DNA from: Cytophagaceae bacterium
GTDB lineage: Bacteria; Bacteroidota; Bacteroidia; Cytophagales; Cytophagaceae
Direction: 5' to 3'
Length of the DNA stretch: 35,166 nt
Assembly: GCA_025054875.1 (NCBI GenBank)
Contig: JANWYS010000015.1
Location: forward strand, 1-35,166
Within the stretch, counting starts at the first letter, position 1; the number at the start of each line of letters is the position of its first letter. Both the position numbers and the translations under genes were made by a program. Below the pieces are notes generated by a model that saw only the letters and a program-made list of their open reading frames with translations, was not told the origin of the DNA and did not search any database. Below are positions 1 to 6,613 of this stretch, one piece after another.

Positions 1-127
1 TGGACGAGTACTGTTACCGCTACAACAGGCACTTGATGAAAGAGGGCATCTTCGAGAACCTGATGAGAAGAATGATAGCACACCCGCCGAGAACATATAA
101 AATGATTATCGCTTAAATGCCTAATTC
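1..127 (+). mobile_element. IS1595-family (ISXO2-like) insertion sequence, 3' end only
   Basis: This is the transposase 3' end plus the right terminus of an insertion sequence, cut by the window start. Positions 55-127 match the reverse complement of 35094-35166 with a single substitution, and similarity stops abruptly at 127 / 35094, so those positions are taken as the element's boundary. The boundary sequence, read inward, begins GAATTAGGCATTTAAGC and should be one terminal inverted repeat. The other terminus lies outside the window, so the repeat and target duplication cannot be confirmed. The element is inserted in the DUF805 gene at 127-399. Confidence 0.75.
3..116 (+). CDS. IS1595-family transposase, C-terminal fragment (runs off window)
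   Basis: Only the last 37 residues are present; the 5' part is outside the window. The frame reads DEYCYRYNRHLMKEG, then an FENLMRRM segment and TYKMIIA before the TAA. This fits the conserved C-terminus of ISXO2-like transposases, where a DEY/F.RFNRR motif of the DDE/N-type catalytic domain is followed by an F..L..R.....P.TYK tail. The identical tail, with one Tyr to Cys change, occurs at the opposite end of the window on the other strand. Whether the full copy is intact cannot be seen. Confidence 0.75.
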   Translation, partial: DEYCYRYNRHLMKEGIFENLMRRMIAHPPRTYKMIIA

Positions 128-399
128 TATAATACTATTAAGAACATCCAACCGCTTTTACCAACATCGTGAAGTCGTCTGACTGTAACTGCCAAACCCG
201 GTACCAATACTGCTAATGCATAAAGTCCATAAATTGGTCCATAACCAACACCTTCAATTGCAGTTCCTAAAATATTATCAAGGATAACTGCAACTATAGC
301 AAAAATCATATTAAACAAGACGAAATACCAATATTCACTTCTTCTTGCTCTTCCGCTAAAGTCAGCGTACTGTTTTAAAACTTTTAAATACCAATTCAT
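127..399 (-). pseudogene. DUF805 family membrane protein, truncated by IS1595 insertion
   Basis: The 90 residues begin MNWYLKVLKQYADFSGRARR and continue with a YWYFVLFN segment, two hydrophobic helices (about 24-44 and 56-72) and the signature VRRLHDVGKSGW near the end. This is the DUF805 (YhaH-like) inner-membrane family of unknown function, usually about 110-140 residues. The last helix and tail are missing. Reading on the minus strand, the stop codon TAG uses the first base of the IS1595 terminus (G, position 127) as its third base, so the insertion itself creates the stop. The missing 3' part is not in the window. The start is the ATG at 399, preceded by an A-rich leader. Probably non-functional. 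Confidence 0.8.
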
Positions 400-701
400 A
401 TTTTTTTCTTTTATTATTTTCTCCTACTCGTTTGGCTTTTCGGATGCGCCCCGTTTTTTTGTGGTTTCTGGTCTCCACATTTATGAATTAATTTTTCTTT
501 AGTCATGACATTTCTGTCAAGACGAGGCAAAAATCGGAGGTTCTCTCGTCTGAGTTATTCTGTTGTGTCGTTTCTTAAACTTGCCCATAACACTTTTCTT
601 ATCGCTATAATACAAAATCTATTAGTATTTTATACATTTATGACGTCAATCTTCGTAAAATAATACGACATTATGCAACATTGTGACAATACTGCTATAA
701 T
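400..701. other. Intergenic stretch without a recognisable gene
   Basis: This holds the upstream region of the truncated DUF805 gene and ends at the IS1380-like element. I see only short hairpins: TGACA/TGTCA around 505-518, and GACGAG/CTCGTC around 520-552. No coding signal or RNA gene is recognisable on either strand. Confidence 0.5.
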
Positions 702-1080
702 CCCGGTTTTTTCAGTTGAATATACAATTTCAACACTGATTTTTCGCTTCAATATGGAATTTTCAAGGAGTTTTCCGAAAGAGATTTCTTTTTTGGGGAT
801 ATAACCAAAACTTACATAAGAAATGGACTACGAATACACGGACAAATGTGTTACCCCTTGGGGTGGGATGCTACAAGTGAAGCGACTGCTTGGCAAGACG
901 GGCATCAGGAAGGTTCTTGAAGAGTTGGGTTTACCGGAAGGCAGATGTAACCATCGTATAAAGGTACTGAAAAGGTCAGTACCACTGAAAAAAGGTAAGG
1001 GGTTGGTGGTTTATTCGGAAATATCAAAAAATCTGAATGGCCTTAAAGCCTCCAAACTTAACCTCAACTGAAAAATCCGG
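702..1080 (+). mobile_element. Internally deleted IS1380-family element (MITE-like), copy 1
   Basis: About 379 bp bounded by imperfect terminal inverted repeats: CCCGGTTTTTTCAGTTGA at 702-719, and the reverse complement of CCGGATTTTTCAGTTGA at 1064-1080. The interior carries the first ~40 codons of an IS1380-type transposase joined to its last ~35 codons, so the catalytic core is gone. The first ~270 bp are closely similar to 30822-31090, and the last ~45 bp resemble the end of that second copy. TATAA occurs at 696-700 and again at 1081-1085, a possible target duplication, although one extra base then lies between it and the left repeat. It cannot move by itself. Confidence 0.75.
823..1071 (+). 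pseudogene. IS1380-type transposase remnant (N-terminus fused to C-terminus)
   Basis: The reading frame begins MDYEYTDKCVTPWGGMLQVK, the N-terminus typical of IS1380 (DDE group 1) transposases of Bacteroidetes, with the KVLEELGLPEGR segment following. At about codon 45 it jumps to LKRSVPLKK, which matches LKMSVPQK near the end of the copy-2 remnant and belongs to the extreme C-terminus. Roughly 350 residues expected for this family, including all catalytic acids, are absent. The frame is open for 82 codons only because the deletion preserved phase; after LKK it appears shifted relative to copy 2. A short peptide might be translated, but no function is implied. Confidence 0.75.
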
Positions 1081-1107
1081 TATAAAAAAACTTAGTTATA
1101 TTGCAAC

Positions 1108-2118
1108 ATGAAAACTGGTGTGTTGCTTGTAAACCTTGGTACTCCGGATAGCCCATCTGTGAGAGATGTACGAAAGTATCTTCAACAATTTTTGATGGAT
1201 AGAAGAGTGATAGATATTCCGCCCGTCAATCGTTTTTTGCTCATCAATGCGATAATAGCCCCTTTGCGTGCTCCAAAATCAGCTAAAGTGTACAAAGAAC
1301 TTTGGCAAGAACATGGCTCACCACTTTTATTCTGGGGTAAAGCGCTTTGCGAGAAAGTACAAAAATCTTTAGGCTCTTCATATGTTGTAGTTTTGGGTAT
1401 GCGCTATCAAAACCCTTCACTAAAAGAGGTTCTTGATTTTCTGAAAAAACAAAATATTCAAAAACTTGTCGTATTGCCATTATTCCCACAATATGCATCG
1501 GCTTCCACAGGATCTGCCATAGAGGAAGTAATGCGTATCATAAAAAAATGGGAAGTCATACCAACCGTTAAATTCATTTCTAACTTTTTTGCTCACCCTC
1601 TCTTTATAAAAGCTTTTGCTGAAATTGGCAAAGCCTACATGAATAGTTATGATTACGAACACTATATTTTCTCGTACCACGGCCTACCCGAACGGCAGAT
1701 ATTAAAAGCTTCCGTCGAAGATTACTGTAAACTCTCTGAGTGTTGCAACAAATACCACACAAAAAATTATTACTGCTACCGTGCCCAGTGCTACGAAACT
1801 ACCCGTTTACTTACAAAAGAACTGAATATCCCTCCGGATAAATACTCTGTAGCCTTTCAATCACGACTGGGGAAAACCCCTTGGATAAAGCCCTATGCCG
1901 ATGAACTAATCGTACAACTGGCTCAAAAAGGCATCAAGAGCATTTTGTTTTTTTCGCCTTCTTTTATTTCTGATTGCCTGGAAACCACCATAGAGGGAGG
2001 CATAGAGTACAGAGATATATTTATTAAAAACGGTGGCCATACATGGCAGTTGGTAGAGAGTCTTAACGATAATGCAACATGGGTAGACTGTGTATGCCAG
2101 CTTGTACAGGAGGCATAG
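1108..2118 (+). CDS. hemH: Ferrochelatase
   Basis: Inserts iron into the porphyrin ring in the last steps of haem synthesis. The 336 residues carry the family landmarks in order: N-terminal GVLLVNLGTPDSP (4-16), SYHGLPER (189-196) with the catalytic His191, the QCYETTRLL helix (227-235), VAFQSRLGKTPWIKP (248-262), and CLETTIEG (290-297) whose Glu292 fits the second catalytic acid. Length is normal. Five cysteines fall within 207-228 (C207, C212, C213, C223, C228), a denser cluster than I would expect; I do not claim a metal site. The ATG at 1108 lies only 27 bp beyond the IS1380 remnant, so its promoter must overlap that element or lie upstream of it. It is not in an obvious operon with other haem genes. 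Confidence 0.95.
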   Translation: MKTGVLLVNLGTPDSPSVRDVRKYLQQFLMDRRVIDIPPVNRFLLINAIIAPLRAPKSAKVYKELWQEHGSPLLFWGKALCEKVQKSLGSSYVVVLGMRYQNPSLKEVLDFLKKQNIQKLVVLPLFPQYASASTGSAIEEVMRIIKKWEVIPTVKFISNFFAHPLFIKAFAEIGKAYMNSYDYEHYIFSYHGLPERQILKASVEDYCKLSECCNKYHTKNYYCYRAQCYETTRLLTKELNIPPDKYSVAFQSRLGKTPWIKPYADELIVQLAQKGIKSILFFSPSFISDCLETTIEGGIEYRDIFIKNGGHTWQLVESLNDNATWVDCVCQLVQEA

Positions 2119-2144
2119 CGGCTGCAAGCACACTCCGGCATTTG

Positions 2145-2216
2145 TGCACCCGAAGGGATTCGAACCCCTACCGTCAGAACCGGAATCTGAAATACTATCC
2201 ATTATACTACGGGTGC
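2145..2216 (-). tRNA. tRNA-Arg (anticodon CCG)
   Basis: Read on the minus strand, the 72 nt fold as a cloverleaf: acceptor GCACCCG pairs with CGGGTGC, discriminator A, anticodon arm TCAGA-TTCCGGT-TCTGA with anticodon CCG (reads CGG, Arg), T arm AGGGG-TTCGAAT-CCCTT. The D stem is weak (GTAT with GTAT, two G-U pairs) and encloses a loop with the conserved GG. CCA is not encoded. Its 3' end lies 26 bp from the hemH stop codon, on the opposite strand. Confidence 0.88.
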
Positions 2217-2308
2217 GTGGGTGCAAAAATACAAATAGAGTTGCATATATCCATATGTACATCAGAATGCCCACATAGCGTTTTTCGAAATATGGCCGGA
2301 TTATGGTG

Positions 2309-3118
2309 TTATAGTATGGCTCGTCTTATCATTAGCAATTTGTGAAGCATCTCTTCCATCTGATCTAGAGGAAGCATGTTGGCCGCATCCGATTTAGCTT
2401 CGGTAGGCCGCGGGTGTGTTTCCATAAACAACCCATCAGCCCCCACGGCAATTGCCGCCTTAGCAATGGTAGCAATTAATGCAGGTCGCCCTCCGGTTAC
2501 GCCACTGCTTTGATTAGGTTGCTGCAATGAATGAGTACAATCCATGACCACAGGCACTCCAAAACTTTTCATTTCTACTATATTTCTGAAATCTACCACT
2601 AAATCGGCATATCCAAACGAATTGCCTCTGTCAGTAAGTATGACATTCCTATTCCCACATAGCTCTATTTTTTCGACAGCAAATTTCATGGATGCTCCCG
2701 ACATGAATTGCCCCTTTTTAACATTCACTACTTTACCGGTTTTGGCAGCGGCCACCAGCAAGTCAGTCTGGCGACAAAGAAAAGCCGGTATCTGCAACAC
2801 ATCTACATATTGTGCAGCCAGAGCAGCCTCCGTAGTTTCATGTATGTCTGTAGTGGTAGGCACATCAAAATGATCTCCTACTTCTTTAAGAATACGCAAT
2901 GCTTTTTCATCTCCAATGCCCGTAAATGAATCGGCTCTAGTGCGGTTTGCCTTGCGATAAGAGCCTTTGAATATGTATGGTACTTTCAGGCGTTCTGTAA
3001 TTTGAACCATTTTTTCAGCTATTTCAAAAGCTATTTCTCGCCCTTCAATGGCACAGGGACCGGCGATGAGGAAAAAATTTCCACTATCGGTATGTTTGAG
3101 TTTAGGTATCTTCAGCAT
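2309..3118 (-). CDS. kdsA: 3-deoxy-8-phosphooctulonate synthase (KDO-8-P synthase)
   Basis: Condenses arabinose-5-phosphate and phosphoenolpyruvate to KDO-8-phosphate for the lipopolysaccharide core, in the cytoplasm. The 269-residue product has AGPCAIEG (19-26), the KGSYRKANR phosphate-binding stretch (51-59), VPTTTDIHE (86-94), LTDRGNSFGY (161-170), MDCTHSLQQP (192-201) and ETHPRPTEAKSDAANM (233-248). Cys22, His196, Glu233 and Asp244 sit at a constant +11 offset from the four metal ligands known in the Aquifex enzyme, so this should be the metal-dependent class, unlike the E. coli enzyme, which has Asn at the Cys position. The start codon directly follows the stop of the methyltransferase gene with no gap, so they are probably co-transcribed. 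Confidence 0.95.
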   Translation of the reverse strand: MLKIPKLKHTDSGNFFLIAGPCAIEGREIAFEIAEKMVQITERLKVPYIFKGSYRKANRTRADSFTGIGDEKALRILKEVGDHFDVPTTTDIHETTEAALAAQYVDVLQIPAFLCRQTDLLVAAAKTGKVVNVKKGQFMSGASMKFAVEKIELCGNRNVILTDRGNSFGYADLVVDFRNIVEMKSFGVPVVMDCTHSLQQPNQSSGVTGGRPALIATIAKAAIAVGADGLFMETHPRPTEAKSDAANMLPLDQMEEMLHKLLMIRRAIL

Positions 3119-3715
3119 TTACTTTTTTTTTAGTTTTATAAATAACTCCCTTCCGGCTCTTTGGGGTATGGAATTGTAACAACTTTCAAAAATGCACACT
3201 TTAAATAAAGGTTCAAAATACATTAAATACTCCTCTTTGCTACCTCCAAACGGTGGACGGTCTGTATTCAAAGGATCATCAAAGAGAAGCCCCGCCAACA
3301 CCCCCTCAGGAGCCAGCAACTCATACATCTTTTGCGCATAGCTTTTACGAAGCTTCGGATCAAGAGCACAAAAAAAAGTTTGTTCTATTATCAAATCATA
3401 ACTACCCGTAAGGGTAAAAAAATCTTTATGCAATAGTTGAGATTCCGGAAAATCGGCAACTCGTTTTTTGAAATTCAACAAAGGAGTAATGGCAATGTCA
3501 AGCACATGTACATTAGTAAAGCCTTTCCTGAATGCATATTCCGCTTCGTATCCATTGCCACAGCCAGGTATTAGCATGCGTATGTTTTTATCCGACAGAC
3601 CATCTATGTAAGTCTTTATCGGCGGAGTAACTGCTCCGGTGTCCCAACCGATATCCATGTTGATGTATCGGTTTTCCCAGTATTCCTTAGAAAGGTCAAA
3701 CAAGATATCAGGCAT
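3119..3715 (-). CDS. TPMT-family S-adenosylmethionine methyltransferase
   Basis: A 198-residue class I methyltransferase of the thiopurine S-methyltransferase family. Visible features are the N-terminal YWENRY...IGWDTGAVTPPI signature (12-33), the SAM-binding loop IPGCGNGYEAEYA (49-61), the acidic VLDIA after strand 2, and a post-IV segment EQTFFCALDP. In this family, members methylate thiol, selenium or tellurium compounds or other small molecules; the substrate here cannot be read from the sequence. It is first in a two-gene unit with kdsA, with no spacer. The upstream region is shared with the divergent coiled-coil gene at 3836; GAAGTTTG about 35 bases upstream of the start differs from the Bacteroidetes -7 consensus at one position. 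Confidence 0.85.
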   Translation of the reverse strand: MPDILFDLSKEYWENRYINMDIGWDTGAVTPPIKTYIDGLSDKNIRMLIPGCGNGYEAEYAFRKGFTNVHVLDIAITPLLNFKKRVADFPESQLLHKDFFTLTGSYDLIIEQTFFCALDPKLRKSYAQKMYELLAPEGVLAGLLFDDPLNTDRPPFGGSKEEYLMYFEPLFKVCIFESCYNSIPQRAGRELFIKLKKK

Positions 3716-3835
3716 TATTCGGTATGAACACTAAAAAATTTTTGCTCGATACAAACTTCTGCATATATTTGAAAAAAACAAGTATATCCCTATTTTTACA
3801 AATTGAATTTTTATTTACATAAACACCATTCTTAC

Positions 3836-4783
3836 ATGGCACAAAAAGTAACTAAACCCGAAGACCCCAAAAAATCAGGCAACAACAGAGGGCTACTCAT
3901 TGCTTTCATCATCATATTGTTTGCCATAAATGTGATACAACTCTTTTTCAACTTGAAACAAAACTCGGAAATAAAGCAACAAAAGGCTACCATAAACGAT
4001 GGTAAGAAAAGAATAGACAGCCTTACCACCGAGCTGAATAAAGCCATTGAAGACCTTAAAGCTAAAAAAGAAGAGATTGCTAAATTACAAGGAGACACTA
4101 CTGAACTGGGAGCAAAGATACGTGAGCTCGAAGCCGCTCGTGACCAAGCTCTCAGATCTGCCGCCAACTACCGCACAAAGTATGAGAACATACAATCTCA
4201 AATAGATGCCGCTAATCGCATACGAGAGCGAGCAATGGCCGAAGTAGAAAAATACAAAGCCATGCTTGAGGAAAAAGAAAAACAAATCATTGCTCAAAAA
4301 CAAACTATTGTTGCTCGAGAAGATTCCATATCGAAAATTTTGCAACAGAAAAACATATTAGAAGACAAGGTGCAAAAAGCCTCAAAGCTGGCTGCATACG
4401 ATTTCAAAATAGTAGCATTATCTCCTAAGGGAAAACCCCTATCCGGAGATGAGTTCAAGGCGAAAAAAGTAGATAAATTAAAAATCACTTTTACATTAGG
4501 TGAAAACGAAGTAGCTGAAAAAGGAGGCCGCGAAATATTTCTGCGTATTATCGAACCCGATGGCGCTTCATTATTCGACCTTTCCACAGGTGGCGGCAGC
4601 TTCCAGTACGATGGAAAAGAAATTTTCTACGCTATGAAACAAAAAGTTTTGTTTGATAACAAAAAACAACCTGTAAGTTTTGAATACAAAAAAGGAAGCA
4701 GTTATAAACCCGGACAGCACAGGGTAGAGATATATACAGAAGGCACCAAAATCGGAGAAGCCGTTTTTAAAATAAAAAAATAA
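3836..4783 (+). CDS. Membrane-anchored coiled-coil protein of unknown function
   Basis: I do not recognise a named family. From the ATG at 3836 the product has 315 residues; the frame is open 11 codons further upstream, but those codons (His/Tyr-rich) look untranslated and MAQKVTKPEDPKK is a more natural start. Order: short charged cytoplasmic N-terminus, one transmembrane helix (GLLIAFIIILFAINVIQLFF, about 20-39), a long charged heptad-rich coiled coil (about 40-190) dense in Glu, Lys, Ala and Gln, then a compact domain (about 190-315) rich in beta-type sequence, ending KIGEAVFKIKK. This topology, a periplasmic rod carrying a beta domain, suggests a structural or scaffolding role, but that is inference. 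A strong terminator follows 20 bp after the stop. Confidence 0.75.
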   Translation: MAQKVTKPEDPKKSGNNRGLLIAFIIILFAINVIQLFFNLKQNSEIKQQKATINDGKKRIDSLTTELNKAIEDLKAKKEEIAKLQGDTTELGAKIRELEAARDQALRSAANYRTKYENIQSQIDAANRIRERAMAEVEKYKAMLEEKEKQIIAQKQTIVAREDSISKILQQKNILEDKVQKASKLAAYDFKIVALSPKGKPLSGDEFKAKKVDKLKITFTLGENEVAEKGGREIFLRIIEPDGASLFDLSTGGGSFQYDGKEIFYAMKQKVLFDNKKQPVSFEYKKGSSYKPGQHRVEIYTEGTKIGEAVFKIKK

Positions 4784-4803
4784 CATCAAAAAGCATGAGA
4801 TGG

Positions 4804-4841
4804 CAGCACCACAAAACGAATGACGTGGTGCTGTTTTTTTT
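4804..4841 (+). terminator. Rho-independent terminator after the coiled-coil gene
   Basis: A perfect 9-bp stem CAGCACCAC / GTGGTGCTG (4804-4812 and 4825-4833) with a 12-nt loop is followed directly by eight T residues (4834-4841). This is a textbook intrinsic terminator for the gene ending at 4783. Confidence 0.9.
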
Positions 4842-5074
4842 AGAATAACTAATATCATTGTAGTCATTAGAAAAATTCCTTGCTTGCAAAACAATACAAA
4901 ACCTTTCGGGCGAAACGTCAGCTATTCTGTTTTGTAATACTATGGCTTCAGAAACAACGAAATTGATATTTTGAAACTAATCCCTCTATTGCATAAATGG
5001 GTTAATCCTTGCGGAGAGATTGTGTGATCATAAGTTTAGATTTGTATGATATAGGTATTCCAATAGGCATACCC

Positions 5075-5965
5075 TTATTTCAACATGATATTCAATTGCT
5101 TTAAAGCGCTTTCTATTTTATGTCTCAATCCATCAGAAGCGGCCTCCAAAGGTAACCTCACATAAGGCTTGCATAAGCCCATGCATGCGAGAACTTGTTT
5201 TATGCCCACAGGGTTTCCCTCTTCATACAAGAATGTATTGAGCTCTACAAATTTTTTCAGTTGCTCAGTTGCTTTTGAAAAATTTCCTTTCAAGGCATCG
5301 CGCACCATAGTGGAAAACTCAGAAGGGAAGGCATTTGCCAAAACGGACATCACACCTTGAGCTCCCACTGCTATCATGGGTACAGTGATCAAATCATCTC
5401 CCGATATGAATACAAAATCTTTTCCAGCATGTTTCAAGATTTCAAGAGCTTGTTCGAAATTGCCTGAGGCTTCTTTTATACCTGCAATATTCGGATGTGC
5501 TGAGAGGCGTATGGTGGTTTGAGCAGAAATATTAGATGATGTTCGACCGGGCACATTGTACAACACCACAGGCACAGGGCTGGCATCGGCTATGGCTACA
5601 TAGTGTTTGTATATTCCCTCTTGGGTGGGTTTGTTATAGTAAGGACTTACCGACAACAGAGCCGATATTCCTTCAAAATCAATCCGGGACATGGTTTTTA
5701 TAATTTCTGCCGTGTTGTTGCCTCCCAAACCAAATACGATGGGTATCCGTTTCTGAGTTACTTTTTTCGCCAGAGACAATAAATTTTGCTTTTCCTCAAA
5801 AGTGGTAGTAGGCGATTCTGAGGTGGTACCGTTTACCAATACATATTCAACCCCTCCCTTTATTACATATTCAAGCAGTTTTTCAAATGAATCATAATCT
5901 ACAGCGCCGTCTGATGTAAATGGAGTGACCAGCGCTACTCCTGTACCTTTTAAAAAAGATTTCAT
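5075..5965 (-). CDS. dapA: 4-hydroxy-tetrahydrodipicolinate synthase
   Basis: Condenses pyruvate with aspartate semialdehyde, the first committed step to diaminopimelate and lysine. Counting from the ATG at 5965 (MKSFLKGTG), the active site is complete: Thr47/Thr48 in VNGTTSES, Tyr110 in SPYYNKPTQ, Tyr136 and Arg141 in YNVPGRT, and the Schiff-base Lys164 in GIKEASG. These lie at a constant +3 from the E. coli residues. A GTG two codons upstream (5971) is an alternative start, but the ATG fits homologues better. Length, 296 residues, is usual. TATAATTTG at 5985-5993 on the minus strand is a possible -7 element. It stands alone, 56 bp upstream of the next gene. Confidence 0.95.
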   Translation of the reverse strand: MKSFLKGTGVALVTPFTSDGAVDYDSFEKLLEYVIKGGVEYVLVNGTTSESPTTTFEEKQNLLSLAKKVTQKRIPIVFGLGGNNTAEIIKTMSRIDFEGISALLSVSPYYNKPTQEGIYKHYVAIADASPVPVVLYNVPGRTSSNISAQTTIRLSAHPNIAGIKEASGNFEQALEILKHAGKDFVFISGDDLITVPMIAVGAQGVMSVLANAFPSEFSTMVRDALKGNFSKATEQLKKFVELNTFLYEEGNPVGIKQVLACMGLCKPYVRLPLEAASDGLRHKIESALKQLNIMLK

Positions 5966-6021
5966 GCTCACTGATTTGGGTTGCCAAATTATAGAATTAT
6001 TCAGCGAATAAAAAGAAAAAA

Positions 6022-6612
6022 TTATTCATCTGCAGACTGTCGTACATTAGCCAAGCTCACCAACTCGTTGTACCAATCTTCTCCATACTGACGTATTAAG
6101 GGTTCTTTTAGGAAAACATACAATGGCACTCCCAGCGCTTTTCCTTTGTGGCAAGCCGCATGGCAAATGTGCCAACGGTGATAGTTCATTACTTCATGAT
6201 ATTCGTTTTTACTTATCCGTATCGGGTACAGATGGCAGGATATAGGTTTTCTGAATTTTATTTTCCCTTCCGACCATGCCTTTTCTATTGCGCAGCGCAA
6301 AATGTTATTCTGATCATAATAAGCAAACACACATTCTCTGCCATGCACAGTTGATGTTGAATAGTCACCCTCATAGTCTATAATGTAAGGCCCTTGACTA
6401 TTTATGGTTTTTTGTGCTTCCTCACTCAGATAGGGCCACACAGTTTCTAATATTTCATCTATACAGGACAATTCATCTTCGGCTAGAGGAGCGCCTAAAT
6501 CACCTTCCGTACAACAGGCTCCTTTGCATTTGATAAGGTCACATACAAAATAATTTTGCAAAATCTCATCCGATACCAGTATATCCTGCACTTTCAACAT
6601 AGTGAACAACAT
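6022..6612 (-). CDS. DUF3109 family cysteine-rich protein
   Basis: A 196-residue member of DUF3109, common in Bacteroidetes, function unknown. Landmarks are FVCDLIKCKGACCTEGD near the N-terminus, GRECVFAY, an LRCAIEKAW segment, SCHLYPIRI, and HICHAACHKG. Together these give about ten conserved-looking cysteines plus histidines, a pattern suggestive of metal or Fe-S binding; that is inference. The first ATG (6612) is 1 bp beyond the glgB stop; an internal ATG four codons later (6600, MLKVQDILVSDEI) matches the usual start of the family, so either may be used. Being tightly downstream of glgB it is probably co-transcribed, but no link to glycogen metabolism follows from that. Confidence 0.85.
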   Translation of the reverse strand: MLFTMLKVQDILVSDEILQNYFVCDLIKCKGACCTEGDLGAPLAEDELSCIDEILETVWPYLSEEAQKTINSQGPYIIDYEGDYSTSTVHGRECVFAYYDQNNILRCAIEKAWSEGKIKFRKPISCHLYPIRISKNEYHEVMNYHRWHICHAACHKGKALGVPLYVFLKEPLIRQYGEDWYNELVSLANVRQSADE

Positions 6613-6613
6613 C

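Noticed and set aside
2079-2345. Plus-strand open frames (88 and 62 codons) after hemH
   Set aside because: They run through the antisense of tRNA-Arg and have no family resemblance; they reflect lack of stops around the tRNA.
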